Part shown: one piece after another, positions 23,677 to 33,686 of the stretch | Layout: each line of letters opens with the position of its first letter | Position numbering within the stretch: position 1 is the first letter of the stretch | DNA from: Stenotrophomonas maltophilia | GTDB lineage: Bacteria > Pseudomonadota > Gammaproteobacteria > Xanthomonadales > Xanthomonadaceae | Length of the DNA stretch: 39,867 nucleotides | Direction: 5' to 3' | Assembly (NCBI RefSeq): GCF_004920835.1 | Contig: NZ_QFHO01000037.1 | Coordinates: 1 to 39,867 of the forward strand | Notes under the pieces: generated by a model | What the model was told of the DNA's origin: nothing | What the model saw: the letters and a program-made list of their open reading frames with translations, nothing else | Database searches by the model: none | Made by a program: the position numbers and the translations under genes

Positions 23677-23870
23677 CGACCGATCACGCCGCTGAGGATG
23701 AAGCCGACGTACACCAGCACGGCGATCGCGCCCACCCACAACGCGGTGCGCCTGGCGCGCTGGCGCTGCTCCGCATAAAGCGGCGCGGTGCCTGGTCGCT
23801 GGCCTGCCGATGCGCTTGCGGCCAAGCGTGGCTCGGCTCTGGCCGGGGTGATCGGGCTCTCGTTATGCAT
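23673..23870 (-). CDS. Small single-helix protein between ctaD and ctaG
   Basis: A 65-residue protein with a polar, Ala/Arg-rich N-terminal half and one C-terminal helix (about 44-63, LWVGAIAVLVYVGFILSGVI). The stop overlaps the ctaG start (ATGA), and the start is eight bases after the ctaD stop. It resembles the small oxidase assembly proteins found at this place in other proteobacteria, but I see no diagnostic motif. A role in oxidase assembly is inferred from context. Confidence 0.78.
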   Translation of the reverse strand: MHNESPITPARAEPRLAASASAGQRPGTAPLYAEQRQRARRTALWVGAIAVLVYVGFILSGVIGR

Positions 23871-23878
23871 GCATCACC

Positions 23879-25486
<1,608 letters not shown>

Positions 25487-25547
25487 TGCAAAACACCTCT
25501 CAGGATCGGTTGTCGCCGCAGCCGCGATGCGGCCGCGGGCAGTTACA

Positions 25548-26495
25548 TCAGGCTCCGCTGGCCGCCGCCGCAGGCGCGTTGCCGGCCTCGGCGGCTGCCG
25601 GTGCCGCTGGCTGCGCCGGCGTTTCACTGGCAGGTGCGGTGGGTTCGGCAGGCGCTGCCGGTGCAGGCGCGGGTTTGCGCTGCGCCAGCCACTGCTTGAA
25701 TTCTTCCTTGGACACCGCCTCGACCACGATCGGCATGAAGCCATGGTCCTTGCCGCACAGCTCCGCGCACTGGCCGCGGTAGACACCGGGCTGCTCGATG
25801 CTGGTCCAGGCTTCATTGATGAAACCGGGGATGGCGTCCTGCTTCCAGCCCAGCGCCGGTACCCACCAGGCGTGGATCACGTCGTCGGAGGTGATGACGA
25901 AGCGCACCTTGGTATCAACCGGCAACACCAGCCGGTTGTCCACGTCCAGCAGGTAATGCGGATGGCTCTCGCGGGTCGGCACCTTGCCGCTCTGCCGCAT
26001 GCGATCGGATTCACGGTCCAGGCGGCTGGTGAAGGTGACGTTCTCACCGAGGTATTCGTACTTCCACATCCACTGGTAACCGGTGACCTTCACGGTCATC
26101 TCGGCATCGCGGGTGTCGTACATCTTGATCAGGTTGGCCGTGGCCGGCCACGCCATCACCACCAGGATGATCACCGGGATCACTGTCCAGATGATTTCGG
26201 CCTTGGTGTTGTGGCTGAAGGTGGCGGCCACCGCGCCTTTCGACTTGCGGAACTTGAACATGGCGTAGGCCATGGCACCGAACACGATCACGCCGATCAC
26301 CGTACAGACGATCAGCGAGAGATTGTTCGATTCCCAGGCCAGGCGTGAGGTCTGGGTCACCCCCTTGCCCATGTTCAGCTGCCACGGCTTTGGATCGGCC
26401 GCCTGGGCCAGTGCCGTCCCCGGCATCGACAGCAGGGCCGCCATCGTGGCGACCATTGCAACGCACTTCGTGCCCCACCCTCTGCTTTGCTTCAT
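25548..26495 (-). CDS. ctaC: Cytochrome c oxidase subunit II
   Basis: A 315-residue protein that receives electrons from cytochrome c at CuA. It has a signal peptide (1-30, ending TALAQ), two helices (about 60-82 and 101-122) and a periplasmic cupredoxin domain. The CuA ligands are His208, Cys243, Cys247, His251 and Met254, in CAELCGKDHGFM. The electron-entry WMWKYEY is present. The C-terminal 45 residues are an Ala/Pro-rich low-complexity tail (APAPAAPAEPTAPASE and similar), longer than usual. It begins eleven bases after the DUF2244 stop and is 61 bases before ctaD. Confidence 0.98.
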   Translation of the reverse strand: MKQSRGWGTKCVAMVATMAALLSMPGTALAQAADPKPWQLNMGKGVTQTSRLAWESNNLSLIVCTVIGVIVFGAMAYAMFKFRKSKGAVAATFSHNTKAEIIWTVIPVIILVVMAWPATANLIKMYDTRDAEMTVKVTGYQWMWKYEYLGENVTFTSRLDRESDRMRQSGKVPTRESHPHYLLDVDNRLVLPVDTKVRFVITSDDVIHAWWVPALGWKQDAIPGFINEAWTSIEQPGVYRGQCAELCGKDHGFMPIVVEAVSKEEFKQWLAQRKPAPAPAAPAEPTAPASETPAQPAAPAAAEAGNAPAAAASGA

Positions 26496-26506
26496 TGCCT
26501 AGACCC

Positions 26507-26983
26507 TTAGCGTCGTCGGTTGCCGCCATCGCTGGCGGCGAGCAAATCTTCAAGCGTTTCAACAAGCGTTTGACGTTCGGCCGGCGCGAGGAAACTCCCC
26601 ACCTCCACCTGCCGGCCGCTGGATGCCAGCCGGACCTTCTCGTCGTCGGTGAGCAGGCGCACCCAGTGGGGATGGGCCCGGAACACCGGCGATCCACCAG
26701 GTACGGGGATGACCTCCACGCACGCTGGCACTACCCGGATCTCCTCCTGCCGTTCACCGCTGCGCCACAACGCGCGCAACGCGACTGCCAACAGCAGGCT
26801 GTACAGCAGCGCGAACAGGGGGGCGAATGCATTGCCGGCCAACCACCCGAGGGCGGACACCAGCCACATCGCTCCCGACAACACAGCAAACAACAGGACG
26901 AACTGCCGGGCATCGAGCGCCCGTGGGGGACGCAGTCGCAGCTGCGTACCTGATCCATCTGGAGCTGTAAGCACCTCGATCAT
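26507..26983 (-). CDS. DUF2244 family membrane protein, first gene of the oxidase operon
   Basis: A 158-residue protein with two helices (about 26-46 and 49-69), followed by a soluble domain with the DUF2244 landmarks: RPPRALDARQFVLLFAVLSG and then FRAHPHWVRLLTDDE and GSFLAPAERQTLVETLEDLL. The family function is unknown, and members commonly flank ctaC. The ATG at 26983 (MIEVLTAPDGS) is preferred; the in-frame extension to 27121 is Arg/Cys-rich and lies in the promoter region. Its stop is eleven bases before ctaC. A weak promoter reading TTGCTA (-35) and TACCAT (-10) may lie around 27018-27047 on the minus strand. Confidence 0.85.
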   Translation of the reverse strand: MIEVLTAPDGSGTQLRLRPPRALDARQFVLLFAVLSGAMWLVSALGWLAGNAFAPLFALLYSLLLAVALRALWRSGERQEEIRVVPACVEVIPVPGGSPVFRAHPHWVRLLTDDEKVRLASSGRQVEVGSFLAPAERQTLVETLEDLLAASDGGNRRR

Positions 26984-27257
26984 GTCGCAACCGCGTTCCT
27001 GCCGCGGGAAACGTCTCGATGGTAGCCCCGCCCTCTCGCCAGTAGCAAGGGTGCATTCACACTTTTTCCGATGCTGCAACACAGCATGACCCCGGCAACG
27101 CGAATGACGAATTCGGCACAAATTCTGCAGGACTTTCTGAACAGGCTGAACCCACCACCGTTAGGGGCTATCAGCCCTTCACGAAGGTGGCTGCGGGGCA
27201 CTTCCCCAAGACGCAAAAATGATTAAAATCGCCAAGTTTTCCATTGGCCGGACCGGC
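26984..27257. promoter_or_regulatory. Divergent control region of the oxidase operon and putA
   Basis: A gene-free 274-base region between divergent transcripts. It contains the inverted repeat ATGCTG-CAACA-CAGCAT (27071-27087), a candidate operator. It is more AT-rich than the neighbours around 27100-27140. No perfect promoter box is seen for either direction. Confidence 0.5.
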
Positions 27258-30200
27258 ATGAACGCACCCTTCTCCTCCCCTGCCGCCAGCGACGCTCCGC
27301 GTCCCGGCGCGCTGCTGTCGCCGGAACTGCCGGCGTCCCCCAACCCGTTCCGCCAGGCCATCACCGATGGCTGGTTGAAGGACGAGGCCAGCCACGTGCG
27401 CGAACTGCTGGCGCAGGCCCGCCTGCCCGCCGAGGAACAGGCCAAGGTGCAGGCGCTGGCCGCCGATCTGGTCGGCCGGGTGCGCGTGCGCGCCAAGGAC
27501 CAGGGGGCGATCGAAGCCTTCATGCGCCAGTACGACCTGGGCAGCGAGGAAGGCGTGCTGCTGATGTGCGTGGCCGAAGCGCTGCTGCGCATTCCGGACC
27601 AGGACACCGCCGACAAGCTGATCCGCGACAAGCTGGCCGATGCCGACTGGGAAAAGCACCTGGGCGGCAGCGACTCGGTGCTGGTCAACGCCTCCACCTG
27701 GGGCCTGATGCTGACTGGCAAGCTGGTGCAGATGAACGATGCCACCCGCGCTGATGCGCCCAGCGCGTTCAAGCGCTTGGTCGGCCGCGTGGGTGAACCG
27801 GTGGTGCGCCTGGCCGTGCGCCAGGCGATGAAGATCATGGGCCACCAGTTCGTCATGGGCCGCACCATCAGCGAAGCACTGTCGCGCTCGCACAAGGGCG
27901 ACAACGCCAGCTACCGCTACTCCTTCGACATGCTGGGCGAAGGCGCGCTGACCATGAAGGACGCGCTGCGCTACCTGGAGGACTACCGTCGTGCGATCCA
28001 CGCCATCGGTGGTGACCACAAGGCCCGCGGTGGCCGCCCGGACGGCGACGTCAACAACGCCCCGGGCATCTCCATCAAGCTGTCGGCGCTGTACCCGCGC
28101 TACGAGCACGCCAAGCGCGCGCGCGCGCTGAAGGACCTGGTACCAGGCGTGCTGGAACTGGCACAGCTGGCCAAGAGCTACGGCATCGGCTGCACCGTCG
28201 ACGCCGAAGAGTCCGATCGCCTGGAACTGTCGCTGGACATCATCGAGCAGGTGTTCGGCGATGCCTCGCTGGCCGGCTGGGATGGCTTCGGCGTGGTCGT
28301 GCAGGCTTACCAGAAGCGTACGCCGTACACGATCGACCACCTGGCCGACATGGCGCGCCGCGCCGGTCGTCGCCTGCAGGTGCGCCTGGTCAAGGGTGCC
28401 TACTGGGACGCCGAGATCAAGCGCGCGCAGATCGAAGGCTATGCCGGCTACCCGGTGTTCACCCGCAAGCAGAATACCGACGTGTCCTACCTGGCGTGTG
28501 CCAAGCGTCTGTTTACCCATGCCGACGCGATCTACCCGATGTTCGCCACGCACAACGCGCACACCATCGCGGCGGTGCGCAGCATCGCCAATGGCGGCGT
28601 CTACGAGCACCAGAAGCTGCACGGCATGGGCGACGACCTGTACGCCGAAGTGGTGCCGGCCGACCGCTTGAACCTGCCGTGCCGCGTGTACGCGCCGGTT
28701 GGTTCGCATGAAGACCTGCTGCCGTACCTGGTGCGCCGCCTGCTGGAAAACGGCGCCAACTCCAGCTTCGTCAACCGCATCACCGACGAGCGCGTGCCGA
28801 TCGCCGACCTGATCCGCGATCCGGTCGAGATGGTGTCCTCGTTCGAATCGATTCCGCACCCCAAGATCCCGCTGCCGGTTGACCTGCTGCGCAGCCAGAA
28901 CCACGACAGGAAGAACTCCATGGGCGCCAACCTCGCCAACGACAACGAACTGCGCGCCCTGGCCGAGCAGCTCAACGCTGCAGTGAAGCCCTGGTCGGCC
29001 GCGCCGCTGGTGCCGGGTGCCAACCCGGCCGGCGCCGCACAGCCGGTGACCAACCCCGCCGATACCCGCGAGGTGGTCGGCCAGTGGCAGGCCGCCGATG
29101 CCGCCACCGTGCAGAAGGCACTGGCCAATGCCGTGGCCGCACAGCCGGCCTGGAACCGCACCCCGGCGGCCAGCCGCGCCGCCATCCTCGAGCACGCCGC
29201 CGACCAGCTGGAAGCGCGCATGCCCGAATTCATGGCGCTGTGCGTGAAGGAAGCCGGCAAGAGCCTGCCCGACGGCATCGCCGAAGTACGCGAAGCCGTG
29301 GACTTCCTGCGCTACTACGCCAAGCAGGCACGCGAGCAGTTCAGCCACGCCGAGAAGCTGCCCAGCCCGACCGGTGAATCCAACGAGCTGCAGCTGCACG
29401 GCCGCGGCGTGTTCGTCTGCATCAGCCCGTGGAACTTCCCGCTGGCGATCTTCCTCGGCCAGGTGGCCGCTGCACTGGCCGCCGGCAACAGCGTCATCGC
29501 CAAGCCGGCCGAGCAGACCAACCTGATCGGCTACTACGCAGTGAAGCTGCTGCACGATGCCGGCGTGCCGGCCGACGTGGTGCAGTACCTGCCGGGCGAC
29601 GGCGCGACCGTGGGCGCCGCGCTGACCGCCGACCCGCGCGTGGCCGGCGTGGCCTTCACCGGCTCCACCGAGACCGCCCGTGCGATCAACCGCGCGATGG
29701 CCGCACGTGACGCCGCCATCGGCGTGCTGATTGCCGAAACCGGTGGCCAGAACGCCTTCATCGCCGACTCCTCGGCGCTGCCGGAACAGCTGGTCAAGGA
29801 TGCGATTGGTTCGGCCTTCACCTCGGCCGGCCAGCGCTGCTCGGCCGCGCGCGTGCTGTTCGTGCAGGACGACATCGCCGACAAGGTGATGACCATGCTG
29901 GCCGGTGCGATGAAGGAACTGAAGGTCGGCAACCCCGGCCTGCTGTCCACCGACGTCGGCCCGGTGATCGACGCCGATGCACTGAAGATCCTGCAGGACC
30001 ACGCCGAACGCATGGACCGCGAAGCGCGCCTGATCGCTGCGGCGGAACTGTCCGCCGAAGCGGCCAACGGCACCTTCTTCGCACCGCGTGCGTACGAACT
30101 GAAGGACCTGGGCCAGCTGCAGAAGGAAATCTTCGGGCCGGTCCTGCACGTGATCCGCTGGAAGGGCGACCAGCTCGACGCGGTGATCGACCAGATCAAC

Positions 30201-30476
30201 GCCACCGGCTATGGCCTGACCCTGGGCGTGCATTCGCGCATCGACGAAACCGTCGACCGCATCAGCAACGGCGTCCACGTCGGCAACGTCTACGTCAACC
30301 GCAACCAGATCGGTGCGGTGGTCGGCGTGCAGCCGTTCGGCGGCCAGGGCCTGTCCGGCACCGGCCCCAAGGCCGGCGGCCCGCACTACCTGCTGCGCTT
30401 CGCCACCGAAAAGACGGTGACGGTGAACACCACCGCTGCCGGCGGCAATGCCTCGCTGCTCACCCTGGGCGACTGA
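27258..30476 (+). CDS. putA: Bifunctional proline dehydrogenase / glutamate-semialdehyde dehydrogenase
   Basis: A 1072-residue bifunctional enzyme at the inner face of the membrane. The proline dehydrogenase half (about 80-545) oxidises proline with FAD and passes electrons to quinone; it shows RRLQVRLVKGAYWDAEIKRA, GYPVFTRKQNTDVSYLACAK and FATHNAHTIAAVRSIANGG. The aldehyde dehydrogenase half (about 560-1050) oxidises glutamate semialdehyde with NAD; ETGGQNAFI, Cys861 in AGQRCSAAR, and ISPWNFPLAIFLGQV are its active-site parts. It lacks the N-terminal ribbon-helix-helix repressor domain of E. coli PutA. The start could be ATG 27258 or ATG 27219; neither has a strong ribosome site, and the extra 13 residues do not look conserved. 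A terminator follows. Confidence 0.97.
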   Translation: MNAPFSSPAASDAPRPGALLSPELPASPNPFRQAITDGWLKDEASHVRELLAQARLPAEEQAKVQALAADLVGRVRVRAKDQGAIEAFMRQYDLGSEEGVLLMCVAEALLRIPDQDTADKLIRDKLADADWEKHLGGSDSVLVNASTWGLMLTGKLVQMNDATRADAPSAFKRLVGRVGEPVVRLAVRQAMKIMGHQFVMGRTISEALSRSHKGDNASYRYSFDMLGEGALTMKDALRYLEDYRRAIHAIGGDHKARGGRPDGDVNNAPGISIKLSALYPRYEHAKRARALKDLVPGVLELAQLAKSYGIGCTVDAEESDRLELSLDIIEQVFGDASLAGWDGFGVVVQAYQKRTPYTIDHLADMARRAGRRLQVRLVKGAYWDAEIKRAQIEGYAGYPVFTRKQNTDVSYLACAKRLFTHADAIYPMFATHNAHTIAAVRSIANGGVYEHQKLHGMGDDLYAEVVPADRLNLPCRVYAPVGSHEDLLPYLVRRLLENGANSSFVNRITDERVPIADLIRDPVEMVSSFESIPHPKIPLPVDLLRSQNHDRKNSMGANLANDNELRALAEQLNAAVKPWSAAPLVPGANPAGAAQPVTNPADTREVVGQWQAADAATVQKALANAVAAQPAWNRTPAASRAAILEHAADQLEARMPEFMALCVKEAGKSLPDGIAEVREAVDFLRYYAKQAREQFSHAEKLPSPTGESNELQLHGRGVFVCISPWNFPLAIFLGQVAAALAAGNSVIAKPAEQTNLIGYYAVKLLHDAGVPADVVQYLPGDGATVGAALTADPRVAGVAFTGSTETARAINRAMAARDAAIGVLIAETGGQNAFIADSSALPEQLVKDAIGSAFTSAGQRCSAARVLFVQDDIADKVMTMLAGAMKELKVGNPGLLSTDVGPVIDADALKILQDHAERMDREARLIAAAELSAEAANGTFFAPRAYELKDLGQLQKEIFGPVLHVIRWKGDQLDAVIDQINATGYGLTLGVHSRIDETVDRISNGVHVGNVYVNRNQIGAVVGVQPFGGQGLSGTGPKAGGPHYLLRFATEKTVTVNTTAAGGNASLLTLGD

Positions 30477-30499
30477 TCCCAGGCGTCATGCGGCAAACG

Positions 30500-30526
30500 A
30501 AAAACCCCGCGAAAGCGGGGTTTTTT
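30500..30526 (+). terminator. Rho-independent terminator after putA
   Basis: AAAAACCCCGC-GAAA-GCGGGGTTTTTT, a near-perfect stem with a tetraloop and T-run, 24 bases after the putA stop. Confidence 0.93.
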
Positions 30527-30540
30527 GTGCCTTGTTTCCT

Positions 30541-30598
30541 GTAGCGCCGAGCCCATGCTCAGCTTGCACGGTGCAGCCGAGCATGGGCTCGGCGCTAC
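30541..30598. repeat. Inverted pair of SMAG-type REP elements containing the pnuC stop
   Basis: GTAGCGCCGAGCC...CATGCTC and its inverted copy GAGCATGGGCTCGGCGCTAC, separated by about 15 bases. On the minus strand, the GTAG at 30595-30598 contains the TAG stop codon of pnuC, so the element starts inside the gene and folds into a long hairpin in the pnuC 3' end. Confidence 0.88.
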
Positions 30599-31167
30599 AC
30601 CCGCATCAGATTGCGCCAGTGGCGCAATGCCACCAGCGCGTTGATCCAGAAGCCCACGTACAGGATCGAGGTCAGGTGCAGGCCACGGCTGTAGTACAGC
30701 GGCACCGCGACGGTATTCACCAGCAGCCACACCCACCACGATTCCAGCTTGCGTCGCATCATCAGGATCTGCGCGATCACGCTCAGCACCAGCACCGCCG
30801 AATCGATGTACGGCGCATAGGCATTGGTCAGGCGGGTCAGCATCCAGCCGTAGCCGAAGGTCGCCACCACCGCCAGCGGCGCCAGCCAGGCCCATGCACG
30901 TGGTCGCAGCGAGGTGATCGGCAGCGGCGCACCATGGTCGCCGCGCAGCCACTGCCACCAGCCCAGCACGCTGATGGCGATGAAGAAGAACTGCAGCACC
31001 ATGTCTGCGTACAGGTGCGAACGCTCGAACACGGCGGCGAACAATGTGCAGCCGACGATGCCCAGCCACCAGGTGTGCACGTTGTTGCGCCCGGCCAGCA
31101 GGATCGAGCCGGCGACGGCGATGTTGGCAGCCAGCTCCAGCTGGAAGTTCGGGTCGGACAGGTTCAT
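30595..31167 (-). CDS. pnuC: Nicotinamide riboside transporter PnuC
   Basis: A 190-residue inner-membrane transporter with about seven helices. PnuC proteins move nicotinamide riboside by facilitated diffusion and supply NAD salvage. Landmarks are GRNNVHTWWLGIVGCTLFAAVFE with the ribose-contacting Trp/Asn area, LYADMVLQFFFIAISVLGWWQWLRG, and the C-terminal ESWWVWLLVNTVAVPLYYSRGLHLTSILY. The gene ends inside a REP element, the TAG being part of GTAG. No nadR-type partner is present. A REP-like element lies upstream at 31213-31236. Confidence 0.92.
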   Translation of the reverse strand: MNLSDPNFQLELAANIAVAGSILLAGRNNVHTWWLGIVGCTLFAAVFERSHLYADMVLQFFFIAISVLGWWQWLRGDHGAPLPITSLRPRAWAWLAPLAVVATFGYGWMLTRLTNAYAPYIDSAVLVLSVIAQILMMRRKLESWWVWLLVNTVAVPLYYSRGLHLTSILYVGFWINALVALRHWRNLMRV

Positions 31168-31212
31168 GGCGCTATTGTCGTGGATCCACGCCGTGGATGG
31201 CGGTGCTCTTCA

Positions 31213-31236
31213 GTAGACCCACGCCACGCGTGGATG
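31213..31236 (+). repeat. SMAG-type REP palindrome
   Basis: GTAGACCCACGCC...GCGTGGATG, of the subtype also present at 17453 and 39285. A partial copy (GTGGATCCACGCCGTGGATG) precedes it at about 31180-31199, near the pnuC start. The pair fills the gap between pnuC and the fadL terminator. Confidence 0.82.
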
Positions 31237-31249
31237 ACCCGAGGCCACA

Positions 31250-31280
31250 AAAGAAGAAGGCCCCGCTTGCGCGGGGCCCT
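31250..31280 (-). terminator. Terminator of the fadL gene
   Basis: GGCCCCGC and GCGGGGCC form a stem around TTGC (31260-31279). On the minus strand it is followed by TTCTTCTTTT. It lies about 30 bases after the fadL stop. Confidence 0.85.
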
Positions 31281-31309
31281 CCGTGTACTGCGTCAGGCGG
31301 AAGCCCGAA

Positions 31310-32659
31310 TCAGAACTTGTACTGGAACGAAGCTGCCAGCACGTCGCCACGGACCTTGTACTTGCCCGACAGCGAGTTGCCCTGGTTGGCGGTGGTCGCC
31401 GGCACGTTCACGTTCGGATCGCTGGTGAACAGGTGGGTATAACCAATGTTCCACTCGGTGTTCTGCGACGGGGTCCAGCCCACGCCCAGCGACAGCCACT
31501 TGCGGCTGGTATCCGGCACGCGGACGTCGCGGTGGGCGTCGGTGGTCGGGGTCTGGTCCAGTGCAACACCACCGCGCAGGGTGACGGTGTCGCTCAGCTT
31601 GTAGTCGGCGCCCAGCGACACGAAGGTGGTGTCGCGGTAGCCGAACTCCAGAACCGAATCGGGCTGCGGCGAAGCGTAGTCAACGGTCACGCTGTCAAAC
31701 GCGGTCGACCAGGCGGTACGGGTCACGTCGCCCATCACGGTCCAGCGGTCGTTGACCTTGTGGGTCACGCTCAGGGTGGCCGAGGCCGGCATGGTCACCG
31801 TGGCCTTGCCGCTGGTGTCCATGAACCAACCGCGAGTACGCGGCGAGTTGGTCAGCAGGGAACGGGCGCGGTCGGCGCCGCTGAAGGTCGCATCACCACC
31901 GGTGATCTTGTGCTCGACCTTGGAACGGTAGCTCAGGCCGATGTGGGTGTTCTCGTCGATCGAGAACAGGCCACCAACGGTCCAGCCCACGGCATTGTTG
32001 TCACCCTCGATCTTCAGGGTGCCATCCGAACTGCCCGGGGCGAAGCCCGGAGCACCGGCGCCGGCCAGGATGCTGCCGTAGTCGACGGCGTTGCTCAGCT
32101 CGATGGTCAGGTGCTCGACGAACACCGACGCGCCGAAGGACACGTACGGGTTGACGTCATACGATGCGGCGAAGCCGAGGTCGATGGCCTTCAGGTCGGT
32201 CTTCAGGCCGCTGTAGCGACCGACCCAACCGTTGTCGTATTCGGTCTTGAAGCCGAACGGTGCGGTCAGCGACACACCGAAGTGGGCCTTCTCGCCGACC
32301 GGCATGTGGAAGTACGCAGCCGGAACCGGAGCGATCATGCCGGCGTCGCCGCCGTCACCACCGGTCTGCGGGCGGCCTGCCGCATTGCGGCCCTGGCCCT
32401 TGAACTCGGCCTTGAAGCTGATGGCGCTCAGGTCGCCCTGGACCATCGTGCCTTCCAGCTGGCGCATGCCGGCCGGGTTGACGGCGATGATGGAGGCGTC
32501 GCCCTCGGCGCTGCCGGAACCGGCGAACGCGCGGCCGAGGCCCTTGGCGCTGTTTTCCTTCAGCTGGAAGGCGGCAGCGTTGGCATCGGCGGCGGCCAGC
32601 GCACCGGCAACGCCGACGGCCAGCAGGGTCAGTCGGGCAATGGTGGAAGCGGTTTGCAT
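31310..32659 (-). CDS. fadL: FadL family long-chain fatty acid outer membrane transporter
   Basis: A 449-residue outer-membrane beta-barrel. The signal peptide (about 1-28, ending ADANAAA) is followed by the FadL N-terminal hatch: AFQLKENSAKGLGRAFAGSG and IIAVNPAGMRQL, whose NPAGM segment is characteristic. The rest has alternating beta strands with many aromatic residues and ends GDVLAASFQYKF, the terminal aromatic of porin-like barrels. FadL members take up long-chain fatty acids or other hydrophobic compounds such as aromatics. The start ATG at 32659 fits the signal peptide; a longer reading to 32758 is not supported. A promoter and palindromic operator candidate lie upstream. Confidence 0.92.
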   Translation of the reverse strand: MQTASTIARLTLLAVGVAGALAAADANAAAFQLKENSAKGLGRAFAGSGSAEGDASIIAVNPAGMRQLEGTMVQGDLSAISFKAEFKGQGRNAAGRPQTGGDGGDAGMIAPVPAAYFHMPVGEKAHFGVSLTAPFGFKTEYDNGWVGRYSGLKTDLKAIDLGFAASYDVNPYVSFGASVFVEHLTIELSNAVDYGSILAGAGAPGFAPGSSDGTLKIEGDNNAVGWTVGGLFSIDENTHIGLSYRSKVEHKITGGDATFSGADRARSLLTNSPRTRGWFMDTSGKATVTMPASATLSVTHKVNDRWTVMGDVTRTAWSTAFDSVTVDYASPQPDSVLEFGYRDTTFVSLGADYKLSDTVTLRGGVALDQTPTTDAHRDVRVPDTSRKWLSLGVGWTPSQNTEWNIGYTHLFTSDPNVNVPATTANQGNSLSGKYKVRGDVLAASFQYKF

Positions 32660-32755
32660 CGTAGTTCTCTCTCCGGTAAGCGGTGATGGTGCTCTGAGTG
32701 CGCCTGCGCCCGGCAGGCCTGGGGCCCTTCGGAGCGCGCCGGATTCCCCTCCCGA

Positions 32756-32771
32756 CATACGACGCCGTATG
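32756..32771. promoter_or_regulatory. Palindromic operator candidate at the fadL start
   Basis: CATACG-ACGC-CGTATG is a perfect six-base inverted repeat with a four-base spacer. It sits immediately downstream of the -10 box of the fadL promoter (32775-32780), where a TetR-type repressor would block transcription. Its sequence differs from the known FadR and PsrA operator patterns. Confidence 0.6.
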
Positions 32772-32774
32772 CGA

Positions 32775-32802
32775 GTATTACCCAGAGCTGTTAATGAAAC
32801 AA
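32775..32802 (-). promoter_or_regulatory. Promoter of fadL
   Basis: On the minus strand TTGTTT (32797-32802) as -35 and TAATAC (32775-32780) as -10, separated by 16 bases. A second inverted repeat, GCTGTTA...TAACAGC (32787-32809), overlaps the -35. Confidence 0.7.
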
Positions 32803-32884
32803 TAACAGCGCAGGCGCTTTTTTCGTCTCAAAAGCTGAACAGGACAAATCCCGCCGCAGGCGCCCGCACGCTAGGCTATTGCCC

Positions 32885-33577
32885 ATGTTCGTCTCCCTCC
32901 CGTCGCGCAAGAAGGCGGCCCTGCGCTGGGCCACGCCCGTGCTGTTTGCGGCACTGTGGCTGGCGTTCCTGTGGTCGATCTCGCGTCCGGACGACGCCCG
33001 GGGCAGCCTCTGGCTGGACTGGGGCGCCCTGTCCACCGGCCTGACCCATCCGCTGGACTGGTGGGCGACCCTGCAGGACGGCAGCGTGCTGCGGCTGTTC
33101 ACGGCCCTGTTCCTGCACGCAGACTGGTCACACCTGCTGGGCAACCTGGTGTTCCTGTTGATCTTCGGCCTGCCCGCCGAACGGGTGCTGGGCCCGTGGC
33201 GGTTGCTGCTGCTGTTCCTGGTCGGCGGTGCGGTCTCCAACCTGGTGGCGATCTACACCATGGGCAGCCCGGACCAGATCATCATCGGCGCCAGCGGCGC
33301 GGTCTCGGCCTTGATCGGCGCCTACCTGGCGCTGTTCCCGGGCGCGCGGCTGGGCGTGGTGATCCCGCTCGGCCTGTTCCTGGAGTTCGTGCGCGCCCCG
33401 GCCTACCTGCTGATCGGCGTCTGGGCCGCACTGCAGGTGGTGTTCGCCCACATCGGCCCGAGCTTCGGCATGGTCGCCTGGTGGGCGCACATCGGTGGCT
33501 TCATGTTCGGTCTGGTGTACGGGGTCTACGTGCGCGCCGCGATCGCCCGCAAGCTGCGCAAGCGCCACGGGTTCTGA
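32885..33577 (+). CDS. Rhomboid family intramembrane serine protease
   Basis: A 230-residue membrane protein with about six helices. The active-site serine is Ser137 in GASGAVSALIGAY and the His is His202 in WWAHIGGFMFG. The second conserved His-x3-Asn (HLLGN, His83 and Asn87) lines the oxyanion hole. All residues needed for protease activity are present, so it should cleave helix-containing substrates in the membrane; none is known here. The start ATG at 32885 has no strong ribosome site, and a TTG two codons earlier is also in frame. It is divergent from fadL, and its own promoter must overlap the fadL control region. Confidence 0.9.
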   Translation: MFVSLPSRKKAALRWATPVLFAALWLAFLWSISRPDDARGSLWLDWGALSTGLTHPLDWWATLQDGSVLRLFTALFLHADWSHLLGNLVFLLIFGLPAERVLGPWRLLLLFLVGGAVSNLVAIYTMGSPDQIIIGASGAVSALIGAYLALFPGARLGVVIPLGLFLEFVRAPAYLLIGVWAALQVVFAHIGPSFGMVAWWAHIGGFMFGLVYGVYVRAAIARKLRKRHGF

Positions 33578-33628
33578 CCGGTCCGGTGGTGCCGGCCGCT
33601 GGCCAGCTCCACGCTCACCCGCTCGTTC

Positions 33629-33684
33629 GTAGCGTCAAGCGTGCTCGACTGCGGGTTTCGTCGCCGGGCATGGCCCGGCACTAC
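33629..33684. repeat. Two SMAG-type REP elements after the rhomboid gene
   Basis: GTAGCGTCAAGCGTGCTCGACTG (33629-33651, plus) and TCGCCGGGCAT...GGCACTAC (33660-33684, minus), between the rhomboid gene and the S41 gene, which converge. A degenerate third copy may lie at 33588-33610. Confidence 0.8.
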
Positions 33685-33686
33685 CG

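Noticed and set aside
27171..30386. A 1071-codon open frame on the minus strand opposite putA
   Set aside because: It is the antisense shadow of putA, caused by high GC and codon bias; the translation is His/Val/Gln-rich with no family features, while putA has all its motifs.
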